A stretch of 64,000 nt of DNA from contig JAKSGN010000041.1 in NCBI GenBank assembly GCA_024180945.1, positions 1,736,001-1,800,000 on the forward strand, read 5' to 3'. This DNA comes from Macrophomina tecta. Lineage: Eukaryota; Ascomycota; Dothideomycetes; Botryosphaeriales; Botryosphaeriaceae. Shown piece by piece: positions 37,011-48,884 of this stretch (position 1 is the first letter of the stretch; the number at the start of each line of letters is the position of its first letter). The notes beneath the pieces were generated by a model. That model was given only the letters and a program-made list of their open reading frames with translations, was not told the origin of the DNA and searched no databases. The translations under genes were made by a program, and so were the position numbers.

Positions 37011-38807
37011 ATGCTCTTCACACGGGCCGCGCTCGCCGCAGCCCTGGCCTTCATTGCGCCAACAAGCTCTGCTCCCGTCAATTCCACCATCAACTCCACC
37101 TACACCAACCCGATCCTGCCCGGGTGGCATTCCGACCCAACCTGCGTCTTCGTACCAGAGTTTGATGACACATTTTTCTGCACGGTCTCGACCTTCCTCG
37201 GGTTCCCTGGCTTGCCCCTCTACGCCAGCAAGGACCTCCTGAACTGGAAACACGCCTCCAACACCTTCTCGCGGCCCTCCCAGTTTCCCGAGCTCGCCAA
37301 CGCCACCTACCAACAAGGCGGCGTCTTCGCGCCCACGCTCCGCTACCGCAACGGCACCTTCTACACCATCGTCGTCACCGTAGACCCCCTAGTCGGCCTC
37401 ATCTTCACGACGACCGACCCCTACTCCTCCGCCGCCTGGTCCGACCCCGTCCGCTTCGACGCCGTCAGCATCGACGCGGACCTCTTCTGGGACGACGATG
37501 TCGACGGGCAGGCCTACGTCTCCTTCGCGGGCATCCAGCAAGCCAAGATCGACGTCGAGACGGGGGCGCGCGGCGCCAATTACAGCGTCTGGAACGGCAC
37601 GGGCGGGCCCTCGCCCGAGGGGCCGCACGTCTACAAGAAGGACGGCTGGTACTACCTCATGATTGCCGAGGGCGGGACCGAGCTTGGCCACACCGAAATC
37701 ATCGCGCGCTCGAGGAACGTCTCCGGCCCGTACGAGAGCTATGCTGGTAATCCGATCCTGACGAACAGGAACACTACCGAGTACTTCCAGACGGTCGGCC
37801 ATGCGGATCTGTTCCAGGACGGCAACGGCCAGTGGTGGGGCGTGGCGCTGAGCACGCGGTCCGGCCCGGAGTGGGTGAACTATCCGATGGGCAGGGAAAC
37901 GGTGCTGTTCCCGGCGACGTGGGAGGAGGGCGAGTGGCCGGTGCTGCAGCCGGTGAGGGGCCACATGAGCGGCTGGCCGTTGCCGCCGGCGTCCAGGGAC
38001 CTGCCGGGAGAGGGGCAGTGGGTGGGGGATGCGGATGTTGTCGATTTCGAGCCTGGAGAGAGCGTGCCGCCGCATTTCATGTCGTGGAGGTTTGCGCCCG
38101 AGGGCGCTTTCACCGTCAGCGCGGAGGAGAAGCCGAATGCCCTGAAGGTGTTGCCGTCGAAGGCGAATTTGACGGGTGGTTCGGATTTTCAGCCTCGTGA
38201 CGGCATTTCGTTCCTCGCGAGAAGGCAGACGGACACGCTGTTTGAGTACAGTGTTGACGTCGAGATCGATGCGGAGGTTGAAGAGGAGGAGGCTGGTGCT
38301 ACTGTATTCTTGACGCAAGACCAACACTTGGATCTCGGTGTTGTCCTGCTCGCATCGAAAGGGTCGTCCGAACTCGCCCCGCACATTAGATTCCGTGTGA
38401 ATGGCACAGGCAACAACGAAGGCCCTGCACCGCAGACCGTTGTTGAGCCAGTTCCAGAAGCGTGGTTGGGTCAGCCATTACGCCTACAGATCCGGGCTGC
38501 CAACGACACCCATTACACCTTCTCCGCTGGACCTTCGGGCGAGGCTGAGCCAGCCAGGGTGCTTGCCTATGCACCTGCTACGATTGTTAGCGCTGGTACC
38601 GGACCTTTCACTGGTAAGTTACACATTTCCTGCTCGGTTGGAATCCTCTTGCAGTTTGCTGATTGTACTTCAGGCGCTTTAGTAGGTGTATATGCGACAA
38701 GCAACGGTGGTTCTGGGACGACGCCTGCCTACTTCAGCAGATGGAGATATGAGGGCAAGGGTCAGAAAATAGCCGAGGGAGAAATCATCCCCTCCACCTC
38801 AAGATGA
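37011..38807 (+). CDS. Secreted glycoside hydrolase family 43 (beta-xylosidase or arabinofuranosidase type)
   Basis: Extracellular hydrolase of hemicellulose side chains or xylo-oligosaccharides; the exact substrate is not readable. The signal peptide is residues 1-21 (hydrophobic Ala/Leu core, then SSA-P). The catalytic five-bladed propeller starts at NPILPGWHSDPT, where Asp42 is the expected general base. Asp155 or Asp157 in SIDADLFW fits the pKa-modulating Asp, and Glu203 in SPEGPHVYKKDGWYYL fits the general acid. A C-terminal beta-sandwich domain follows (DGISFLARRQTDTLFEYS onward), usual in longer GH43 enzymes. Several N-x-S/T sites suggest glycosylation. A 60 bp intron is likely at 38614-38673 (GTAAGT donor, TGCTGAT branch, TTCAG acceptor); it is a multiple of three without stops, so the gene also reads as one open frame. 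Removing it gives 578 residues. The gene lies between two copies of the same LTR element and has the GC-rich codon use of the host genes. Confidence 0.88.
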   Translation: MLFTRAALAAALAFIAPTSSAPVNSTINSTYTNPILPGWHSDPTCVFVPEFDDTFFCTVSTFLGFPGLPLYASKDLLNWKHASNTFSRPSQFPELANATYQQGGVFAPTLRYRNGTFYTIVVTVDPLVGLIFTTTDPYSSAAWSDPVRFDAVSIDADLFWDDDVDGQAYVSFAGIQQAKIDVETGARGANYSVWNGTGGPSPEGPHVYKKDGWYYLMIAEGGTELGHTEIIARSRNVSGPYESYAGNPILTNRNTTEYFQTVGHADLFQDGNGQWWGVALSTRSGPEWVNYPMGRETVLFPATWEEGEWPVLQPVRGHMSGWPLPPASRDLPGEGQWVGDADVVDFEPGESVPPHFMSWRFAPEGAFTVSAEEKPNALKVLPSKANLTGGSDFQPRDGISFLARRQTDTLFEYSVDVEIDAEVEEEEAGATVFLTQDQHLDLGVVLLASKGSSELAPHIRFRVNGTGNNEGPAPQTVVEPVPEAWLGQPLRLQIRAANDTHYTFSAGPSGEAEPARVLAYAPATIVSAGTGPFTGKLHISCSVGILLQFADCTSGALVGVYATSNGGSGTTPAYFSRWRYEGKGQKIAEGEIIPSTSR

Positions 38808-41800
38808 ATTGTTAGGCGGGGAGACTTGAAGAAGTCGAGAGTGGCGTATCTTTGATGATAAGCGTTTTTCTAGTGAATGAATGACCAAGGAGTGAGGTGC
38901 TAAATGCATGAGGCCAAAAAGAAAACAAAAAAAAAAAAAAAAAAACATATATGCCGTTGGTTGCAGAGGTGTAACCTGCGGGGATCTCAGTGTATTTTGA
39001 CGTCGAAAGTTCAGACCGGAAAGAGACAGTGCAGCTCATGCTTGACAGTGTTGTTCTGAGGACGAGGGTAGGAAATATTTACGTGCCTGCTAATCTTTAA
39101 CAACTATTGATGTAGTCGTTGTCAGTAGTAGATATACTTTAAGGCTCCTTTGAATGAGGTCTTATTTTCGACTCTGAACCACGTTCAACAGGGCATGGAG
39201 TGGCTTATTAGCCCGGAAAGCGCACGCTCATGGAGGAACGCAGAGAAACCTGGGCCGAAACACTGCGGGAAACCACGCTGCAGTCTCAGGCAGCACTTAA
39301 GGCGCTGCAGCAACTCGACCACGACGGTAGGCACAAGCCGCTTCATCTCCAGGCAATAATGTCTTCTCCGAAGACAGCAACCTCCCAACCCCAACTCTTT
39401 GCAACTTCGAAATAACACTACCGGCGCGTCGCACCTGCACATCTTTATATCACTACGGTTACATTCGCTACTTTACTCCACTCGCTTATTACGGGCATCA
39501 TGGCAGTGATCAAATGCGAAATATGCTCGGAGATTTGACCATGGCATCCGTTCACATTCCAAGTGAGACCAATTTGCCGCCGATGTCAGGCATGGTCCGC
39601 ATATACGCCATCGTCGCTTTAACATCTGACAAGACACGGAGACGAAACCAGAGAGGGTCAACCAAATTCCGCAGCAAAAGAAGACTGCGAATAACCTGGC
39701 GACCTGCGCGAAAAACCATGCGCCTGGGCCGTACTGCTCCTTTTGTCCAGTACGTGGTCTGCGACAAGCACAGGACGGAATGGCCCGACAAGTTGTTTGG
39801 GTAGAGGTCGGCAGAAATATACGAAGGCTCTATGCCGATGGTTTGCGACACATGCAAGGTGTGTCAAGCGTGGACAAGAGCAGCAACAGTGTTGGGGAGA
39901 CGTGCTGATGAGCCGATAGGAACAGCTGCCCTTCGAGACCTTCCGAATCAGCATCGCTTCACGATGCTACTCGCGACTCTGCTTCTTTGCCGACAGGCAG
40001 ACCTGTAGAGCAGGAACATGCACCATTCCTCGAGCACAGGCAGGGACTTGTACCTCTCCTGGACCATGGTCAGACCGACTGCGCCCCACGGAATTCGAAT
40101 TTGGCTAGGCGGTGTTGGTCGTACTCAGTCGGTTGGTTCGAAGTCTTCATCTCGTGATTTCGTTGACTCTGAATCTTCTCGTAACGAAGGCATGGCTCAA
40201 ATTAGAAGAGGCTTTGGAGGATAGCGATCGGAGTGGACGAGGAACAGCTGAAATCGGTCGGTCATCCAACGGATTGCCGGGCACCTGGAGACTTCCTGTC
40301 GCTACATGTCAATGTCGCAACAACCGCTGAGGAGAGCTGTCATGTAACAAGAATGAAGGAGTGTTTCTTTGGCAGGCTTGCGGACATAGTGGCATGCGGC
40401 TTGATGTGACATCGAAGCCTCAGGGATAAGGCGGCCTGTCGGTTCCCCGGTGCAGGGCCAACTGCTGTGATCTGTCTCAGCTACCGTGCATAACGGCCAT
40501 TGGCCACAGCCAATCGGCAAGCACCGAGAGTGGCCGCAGTAAGCAATTACGCACTGTAAACAGTGGGTAAAGAGAAACGGCTGGGCGTGCCGTGGCTCTC
40601 GTGTTTCCATTCCGAACGGCCGAATTCTGGGGACAGATCAGCAATGCGAGCATTGCCTCAACCATCATGGTCCCGAGAATTCAGGGAGGATACGAACATC
40701 TGAAGGGTTAGAAAAGAGGCGAAGCGGAACGCCAAGCAGCGGGCAACGTTGGCGCAACCGCACGAATAGGGAAGAAAAGGTGTATAGAGATCCTTACGGC
40801 CCAAACCAAAGGAACGAGTGTATGAAGTTTGAAAAGGCGACCCATCCACATGCTCCGCCTTCTCAAAAAGCCAACCACAAAGACCCCTCTTTCGGGAACT
40901 TCGGTAGCTCGATAAAACAACGGAAAAGCATGCCGCGTAGCGCTTTTTACCGCCCTGGGGCCGGACGCCTGGGAAGGGGGCGGATCTGGCGGCAGGACGA
41001 CGCAATCTCAACCCCCAAACCGCTCTGGAAAATGGATCGATAAGGCAAACGAGCCGACTGAGCAATATGGGGATATTGCAATCAGTGGGGACTTGTATGG
41101 AAAAAAATAGAATGCATCTGAGCAGGCGCGCGGCTCTGCGGTGGCTGCAGGGCGGCGGGCGCGAGAAAGGCGGCGGTGACGCCATCCAAGGCGCCCCACG
41201 ACCAAGGACCCCGCGCGTGGCCGTCCCAAACGGTGGCGGATGCTGTCAAGGCGGACCTTCTACTGGATCGAGCGCTTCATGCATGTCCGCCAAAACAAAA
41301 ACCCCAACCCGAGGGAACAAGGAGGCGATCTGGGCGTTTGACCAGCGGGCTTGGTTGCGCATACATACCGAACATTCTGGGCACTGGGGGCGCTGTAGAC
41401 TTGATTTTGGCGCGCTGGGTCAGGCCAGGGTTGGACGTGCTGCGGTGATCTTTGCCCGGCGTACCTGCATGTGGAGAACGGAGATGATTGAGGAAGCGAG
41501 AAAGTAGGCTGAAGGAACGCAGGCGCAAGCTCGGTCGATTCCGAGCGTCAACAGAGCGATCGGCAGGCTCGTGAACGGCTTGCCGGCCCTACGCCTGCAA
41601 ATAGGAGTCTATAGCGGCGAGCGCTATAGCATGAACGCTGTATTTCGCAATGCTGCCCTGGCTGAACCAACGCGTAGCCGTTCCTGGCACCGTCGCCGGC
41701 AGAACAGGATGGCGTGCGGCAGTCGAGAAACATCTTGAGAAGACGGGCGTGTCGGCGTCATTGGTGGAGAATGTTGGTAGGCGGTGCCGGTCTGTTTGAA

Positions 41801-42344
41801 ACGGGCTGGGCGGGTGTGTGTTGTTTCTGCAGTAAAGGTGAAACGCTGACGGGTCGCGCTGTAGGCGAGGCCGAGGCTGGTTGGCTGAACCCCCTGGCCA
41901 TCCCTGTCGCACATCACGCACTTCCGTTTCTGGACACCATCCCAACTCCACCACCCACTGCCGCTGATCACGCTTCAAAGTCTGTCCATTAATCTCCGCG
42001 TGCACTGCTAACCGACGCGGCATGAAACTTGGCGATAGATTCCGCGGCGCTGTTTCCACCCGCCCCGACTCCCGAGCCCCGAGATATAATAATCCCCCAT
42101 CTCCGCCAGCATCATGTTTTCTCTCGTCAGCCTTCAGCTCTTGATCATTCTCTCTCCTCGTCTGTGGTCGCTGTGCGTCACTCTTTCTGATTGCTTAGCA
42201 TTCGTCCCTTCTTTGAGCCCAGGTGGTTATCATTCGTTCAGACACAGCCTCCTTTCGATCAACACTTTGCAAGATTTCCATTTCCTAGACAAGCACGCCG
42301 ACTGTTTCCTGTGGAAACCACAAGCCAACCCTCAAATCGATAAG
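38808..42344. other. 3.5 kb intergenic region before the AA9 gene
   Basis: No gene recognised; the frames are short and unconserved. There is a 19-base A tract at 38927-38945. A TATAATAA sequence near 42084 lies about 260 bp before the AA9 start and could be its TATA element. The transcript leader probably includes 42114-42344, whose frame is open but leader-like. Confidence 0.45.
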
Positions 42345-43593
42345 ATGAAGTTCTCTCTCTCCACTGTCGCGGCCGTTGCCGCCCTGGTCCCCAGCATCTC
42401 GGCCCACTACTGCTTCAACAAGCTGATTGTTGACGGCGCTGTCGTTGATGCTGAGCCCTACGAGTATGTTCGCAAGAGTAAGTCAATGCGCCTCTGTTCC
42501 CCCTCAAAAGCCCGGAGAAGTTTGGGAGTAAACGGCGTGTACTGACTCCGCAAAGATACCAACTCCAACTCCCCCGTCACCGACGTCACCTCCGATGAAA
42601 TTATCTGCAATGCCGGTGGTCTTGCCAGCGGTGCTACCACCAAGACCAAGGAGGTTGCTCCTGGTTCCCAGGTCGGTTTCGCGCTCGACACCGCCATTGG
42701 CCACCCTGGTCCCCTCCAGGTCTACCTCTCCCAGGTCAAGACCGGCGAGGTTACCGCCGCCAAGGGCGATGATGGCTGGTTCAAGGTCTACGAGATGGGC
42801 ATCAAGGAGATTACCGATGACGGTCTCCAGTGGGCCAGTGACGGCATCACCAACTTCACCTTCCCCCTTCCCGAGGACACCCCCGCCGGTGACTACCTCA
42901 TGCGCGTTGAGCACATTGGCCTCCACGGTGCCGGCACCGAAGGCGGCGCTCAGTTCTACATTTCTTGCGCTCAGCTCACCGTTACTGGCTCTGGCGCTGG
43001 CTCTCCCTCGCCTAAGGTTGCGTTCCCCGGCGCTTACAAAGCCACTGACCCCGGTCTCCTGATCAACATCTGTACGTCCCCCACAATTCCCCACACATTC
43101 TATGCCGTTCTAACGCCTTATCACGTGAAAAGACTGGCCTATCCCGACCGACTACACGATGCCTGGCCCCTCTGTTTGGCCTGAGGGCTCTGGCTCGTCC
43201 TCCGGATCGTCAAACTCCAGCGCCGCCGCCCCTGTTGCCAGCACTCCGGCGGCCAGCACCCCTACGACCGTTGCCGCCGCCGCTGTGGTCTCCACCCCGG
43301 CCGCTATCTCTCCTCCTGCCGTTGTCCCTACGCCCGTCGGTACTCCTGTCGGTAAGTACTCAAATTGCCCCGTTATATCCCAACACTGCAGAACTAGCAT
43401 ATCTAACACATGGTCTGTTTCAGGAACTCCCCTCTTCACTCCTCCCGCCAACACCCCCGTGTCCACCCCTTCCGCTGGTGGTGCCGTCAAGAAGTTCGGC
43501 CAGTGTGGCGGCAGCAACTACAACGGCAGCACCGAGTGCGAGTCCGGCAGCACCTGCAAGCAGTGGAACGACTTTTACAGCCAATGCGTGTAA
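42345..43593 (+). CDS. Secreted AA9 lytic polysaccharide monooxygenase with CBM1
   Basis: Copper enzyme that cleaves cellulose or related glucans oxidatively outside the cell. Four exons: 42345-42477, 42556-43071, 43133-43351 and 43424-43593. The introns of 78, 61 and 72 bp give 345 residues. The signal peptide is residues 1-20 (ending SISA). Cleavage exposes His21 as the N-terminal His of the copper brace (HYCFNKLIVDG). The second brace His is His94 in DTAIGHPGP, and the axial Tyr is Tyr179 in GGAQFYISCAQL; the second-sphere His168 and Gln177 are also present. A long Ser/Thr/Pro/Ala linker leads to a C-terminal CBM1 (KKFGQCGGSNYNG...CKQWNDFYSQCV) with the usual Cys pattern and aromatic face. 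The start was chosen at MKFSLSTVAAV because it gives a perfect signal peptide and His1. Cellulose-binding through CBM1 is established for the family. Confidence 0.94.
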
Positions 43594-44181
43594 TTTATAC
43601 AGCTGCAAACCGAAGGGTCTATCACGACAGCGAAACGATCTTGGGATGATAGGGGGGCTGGTGAGCCTCTGTGGGAAAAATGTGTTTAACTTCGTGAGAG
43701 TTTTATCCAGGTGACCGGACTGCTTCTTTCTCTCGCTTCTTGTATATATAACCTGTTGATCGAATACATACCGTACTTGGAGAAGAAATCATTGGCTTCT
43801 TGTCATGAAATGGCGACTGAGTGATAATCTGACTACTTTAGCCTCCCCCGCGATCAACGTGCTCCAGGTACAGAAGCATTAGCACTTCAACGGTTTTGTA
43901 CATACCATTTCATACCATTGAGGAGCTTCTGAACCAGGGATTCAACCCCGAGTCTGCCTTCTTAATTCGCTCATCCCCTGGCAGCCCTTGGTCTTCCGCT
44001 TTCCTGCATGATTTACGCCCGTGTGTTACGTTGGAGGGTACAAATATGGCTTGAGGACATCCTTTTTTTTTTTTTTTTTTCTTGGTGCGCAAACTGGAAG
44101 TTTGGGGTGTCTGCAGGCATACGCCCCGAGGCTCACACTGTGTGTAGTTCGTGGTCTTGATCCCTTCCTCGGCACAAGGCA
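43594..44181. other. Intergenic, AA9 3' flank to Copia element
   Basis: No gene recognised. It contains an 18-base T tract (44063-44080) and then the left target duplication of the Copia element. Confidence 0.5.
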
Positions 44182-44186
44182 TTAGC
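44182..44186. repeat. Target-site duplication TTAGC, left copy
   Basis: TTAGC directly precedes the left Copia LTR and recurs directly after the right LTR at 50490-50494. Confidence 0.75.
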
Positions 44187-44347
44187 TGTTGGATCAATCA
44201 CGTGTTTCAAGGTCTCCTTATTATCACACCACATCGCTTAGCTACAATTACTCGTATAAGAGGCAGTCGGGTCACTAACCCTCTCCCTCTTCATACTAAT
44301 CCACTTTCTTCATCACTGAATAAGCTGTCACCTCACTTATTCTAACA
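44187..44347 (+). repeat. Left LTR of the Copia element
   Basis: 161 bp, aligned over its whole length with 50329-50489; the differences are almost all transitions. The left copy is less mutated than the right (for example CACG versus TACG). Confidence 0.88.
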
Positions 44348-44632
44348 GTTATAAGCCTAGATACGTCTTTAATGCCTTCTATAGTCTAAGCCATCCTCCC
44401 TAGTACTACTTTGTGCTATTCCGAGCGTTCCGTAGCATCCGGACGTTCCTCCCTAGTAATCATCTACTATACGTGTCCTATAACGGAGCGCCCCTGCTAC
44501 CTCCTATAGCACGTTTTCTACCTACAGTGGAGTACCTTTACAGCCTCCCTAGCGCAATACCCTTAAGTAACGGCTTATTTATTAGCCTTACGCCTTCTGC
44601 CTACTTTAGCAACTTACCTATACCTATATTAG

Positions 44633-44669
44633 CACGCAACGCAACGCAACGCAACGCAACGCAACGCAA
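44633..44669 (+). repeat. (AACGC)n tandem repeat in Copia leader
   Basis: About seven perfect units of a 5-base repeat lie in the stretch between the primer-binding site and gag. The repeat keeps CpG and CpA bases although its surroundings are heavily mutated. Confidence 0.8.
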
Positions 44670-47600
44670 AGCAAAATAATATTACACTATATCGTCTTCT
44701 AAGCCTATCGTCGTCCTAAAGTTAGCTAATAACTAGGATAAATAGTACTTCGTTATTTAGTTAAGGGCTAAGAAGTATAATATATTTAAATACATCGATC
44801 CTTCGAAGCCTAAGAAACCTGCTTAACTAACTAAACTAGCCGAGGTTAAGGAGCCTCTAGCCTCTAATCTAAACTAACAACGAGCCTAGAAGCGCTATAA
44901 AATACAAATCAGGGCGTACGAGAGAAGCCTAATTAAATATAAGAAGCTAAGAAAGAAAATTAATAACCTTTCTATAGTTATTAAGGACTTAGTTAGCTAA
45001 TTATTACTACCTATTCTCTATAAGCTTAGAGACGACTCTCATTCTTACTCTTAGCTTATAGCACTTAAGGCACGGCTCTAACTAATAAAGAAGACTTAGA
45101 AAGAACTTATTATTAATTAGCTACACTAATTAGAAAAACCTCCTAGTAGTTAGAATATTAAGAAGTGGCTCGTATAATAGAAAGAGACTCTCTTTAAGGT
45201 AGAGAAGCTAGAACTACCTAATATAGTAAATAATAGAGGCAAGGCCGTCTTTCTTAAGGCGCTTACACCTCTTAATAGCTACTAGGCTACTAACTATAAG
45301 ATTAAGCTCTATAATAATAAGCTTACCAAGTCCCTTTATAATCTAATTATTAAGTACCGAAACTACTAGCGCTAGAATACTTCTAAGAACCTAAAGGCTA
45401 CTAAAGCCGCTTTTACCGCCTTCCTAAGAAATAAGAAGTAGGAGAAGAACCTATCTCTCTACTTATATAGAGAGTATTACTTCTATAATAAGTACTACTA
45501 CTATAACCTAGCTACTAAGCCAGCTAACTAGACGCCCAATAGAAATATTTAGAAGAAGGTTACTAAGGCATTAGAAGATCTATAAACTAAGAAGAAGATA
45601 GAGCGAGCTATTAAACGGTTTAAGAATAGCTAAAACTATAGCTAAGTCTAGAAGAAGTAAGACAACGCTTCTTAAAAAGAATAAGAGCTAAACTAAGATT
45701 AAAAAAATAAAATATTATTCTTATTTCTAGCAGTAGTTGCCTTAGTATTTAATGCGAAACGTATTTTAAGGCCTATAACGCTTAATCTATTATAGATTAC
45801 CGATACTAGTACTATACATTACATCTATAATAAGTATATAAAGAATTGCTATACTAAAACAAGGGACGTAGGGCTAGATAACTACGTTACCTTAGGAAAT
45901 ACTATAGTTAAAATCAAGTTATTTAGTAAGGCACTAGTATATACCACTAACTATAAGGGTCCACGCACAATTACGCTAGTAGACGTAGCTTATATATTCT
46001 TATTTATAGCTAACCTCGTCTCAATTACCAAGGTAAGAGAGAAGGGAATCGAATTAGATATAAAACGTATATACCTCTACTTAGAGGACTTTACTATAGC
46101 TTATCTAATCTTTACTTAAAACTACTTCTTTATAGAATATAAGGAAGTAGATAATCTACTAACGATTATATTAAACGTTGCTAATCGCTTACTACTAGTT
46201 ATATAATAGTATAATATCTTTATATACGTAGGCTAAAGAGCTATTAAGGCCTTACCTTAAGTAATATAAGAAGTAGTTATTATAAATTTAGACTTAACTA
46301 ATTACTATAATATATACGCTCGTACTAAGGCGTATTAATAAATTTCACGCGAAATAGATCTAGAGGAGTTATTAACTAAAGCCTTCTTTTAAGTCTTATT
46401 TAACTTAATATAGATAATACGAGCTAATAACGGCTACTAATAGATTACGTATCTTAAATACGCTTCTTCTAAGTTTACCTTTATAGTTACTTATGTAATT
46501 AAGAATAAGTATACCTAGCACCTTCTTAATATTATTTAAATAATTAAGACGAGATTTAGTAAATTAGTCACCTTTCTTAGATTAGATAAAGAAGTATTGC
46601 TTATACGAGCCTTTAAGTAGTAGCTTAAATATTAGGGAGTTACCTATAAGGTATTAGCTCCTTATACCCCTTAGTAGAATAGTATATTAGAGCATTTAGA
46701 GTACTTAATTATTATTAAGGTAAGAGCCTTACGAGTTAGTACTAACTTACCTAATTACTTATAGCCTAAAACTATTAAGACGGTAGTCTATATCTATAAT
46801 AGAACTCTAGTAAAGCGCTATAACTAGAGAATGCTATTTAAGCTTATTTATAGTAAGAAGCTAAAAGTAACTTATCTATAAGTCTATAGCTATAAAGCCT
46901 ACTTACTACTTAAGAATATTCTACGTAGTAATAAGCTAGATAAGCGAGTCCTTATTAGATAGTTAGATATAACTCTACTAATATCTATAGGATCTAGCAT
47001 TCTCTAAAGGACCGAGTAGTACGCTCTAAAGACGTTATCTTTAACGAATTAAGTAAGTTCTCTCTAGAGAATCTAGAAAAGATACTCTCTCTATAGTAGT
47101 AAAAGTAGGATTAAGAGTAAGAGGTAGTAATTTCTCGTATTACGCTCTATAAGGAGGATATTATTTCTTTAAATAAAGACTCTAAGACCTTCTTTTACCT
47201 TAGTAATAAACTATTACTAACTTAATCTCTAGAGACTCTAGGTAGCTAGCTAGATGCTTAATTACCGGGAGTATAACTAGATTATCTACTAAGTCCTTTA
47301 GAATTAACTAGTAAAGGCCTCGCAAGCGAAAAGTATATAGAAAGTAGCCTATAAGCAGGCCTAACTTAAGATAACTAATTACTAAAGTCTTTAGATTACT
47401 AATTACCCGATTGATCTACTCTAGTTAAATAACAAGCCTCTTATAGCTTAGCCTCTTAAGGCTTAGGGGGTAAAGATTAATAAAATTAGTAATTACGAGG
47501 ACTCGGGCCTCTTTTACTAGTCTAATACGAGAATCCACCTAATCTAGATGCTGCTAGAGGAAACCGTACCCTAAGAGAACGTAATATTATAGCGGATATT

Positions 47601-48114
47601 AATCTAAATCTAATTATCTATAGATTAAGGACTCGTAAACCACGTAGAGACGCGTATATTACGTTAATTTATAATAATATATTTAGCTATTAAATACTAT
47701 TTATATCTTTTCTCGTATCTCTTTAGAAATCTACTCTAGTATAGACTTAAGCACTACCTATAGGCCTACTACGTATTTATAGAGATTAACTACTACCTAA
47801 ACCTCGCTTCTATAAAGATATCTTTAACTATCTAATAAAAACCTATCTATTAGAGGTAATTTAAACAGAACTCTAAAAACTATAGAGTAAGGGGATATAG
47901 AAGATAGTAGTACTTAGTAAAGCTAAAAGCCGTAATAAGAAAGTAATTCCTCTTACCTAGATATTTAAGTATAAGTTTAATAAATACGGTTAGCTTATTA
48001 AGGTTAACGTACGTATCTATATAAAAGAAGACCTCTAAGCTACTTAGTAAGATACTTATATAGCTATTCTTATCTTTCGAATCTTCTAAGCCTTAATTAC
48101 TATTATTATAACGG

Positions 48115-48884
48115 CGGCCTCTTCCACTAGGCTTTAGAATCGCCTAGTAGGGTTAGGTAGCTGAAGGGTTTACCTTAAAGAATAAGAGAAGGGTAAAGAA
48201 TTAGGACGATGGTAGTAATCACGTAATATATCGGTGCGCGGAGCGCGTTAGGCTTGTTACCTCTAATAGGGTTGTATTGGAACTTTAAGTTGACCACGAA
48301 GGTTAAAGTACTATCTAATAAGTATATCTATATACTGTAGGAAAATTGTAGCAATCTAGATCGATATAGCTGGATTAAAGTAGCTAGATCAATAGTATTA
48401 GATCGTTGATCTTGGATTAGGTTAATCTAGGTGGGCCCTATGGGTCCTACGTGACTCGGGCGCTAAAGCCCGTTTCCTGGAATCCGACTTCTGCATCGGT
48501 TACGGAAGTATTCTACCGCTAGACTATTGTTTCTTAGATCGTATAAGTTGTCCGACTTTCTTCCGTCCGTTCCTCTTGGCTCGAAGCCGGTTTCCGGGAT
48601 TCGTAACTTCTTCCTTGTAGGCGTTCTTCCCCTACGGGAGTTTACCTAGTCTGTGTTCTCGTGGTCTTATTATGCCGCGTGGGCGTCGCTCCCGTGCGGG
48701 CTTCCATTGCTGCCTTACCTAGGCCCGTACGCGCCGTCTTCCCTTGCGGCTGGTTTTCCCGTACGGGCGTGCTGGTGGTGCGGCTCTGCCGTCCCTATGG
48801 GTTTCTGGCCCCTGCGGTGCCTTTTCCCGTGCGGGCCTTCCGCCCGTGGGGTTATAAAGCCCTTGTCCTCTGGGGTTCGTAACA
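48115..48884. mobile_element. GC-rich insertion nested in Copia reverse transcriptase (possible solo LTR)
   Basis: Copia coding resemblance stops near 48115 and resumes at about 48885 with the TFNLEMR..YDVINAF part of reverse transcriptase. The intervening sequence is much richer in GC and lacks the surrounding mutation pattern in its right half. Positions 48255-48884 begin TGTTAC and end GTAACA, as solo LTRs do (either strand). No convincing target duplication was found for that boundary, so the true ends may differ, and 48115-48254 may be a second piece. The right half carries many CCCGTRCGGG-like palindromes. Confidence 0.55.

Noticed and set aside
40658..41185. 175-residue minus-strand frame between GH43 and AA9
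   Set aside because: No recognisable domain and atypical composition for a secreted or conserved protein; likely chance.
42114..42344. N-terminal extension of the AA9 frame
   Set aside because: Although open, it would bury the signal peptide and the His that must be N-terminal after cleavage; it is treated as leader.
43930..44000. tRNA-like B-box GGTTGAATCC on the minus strand
   Set aside because: The loop lacks the TTC core, no A box at usable distance, and no acceptor pairing.
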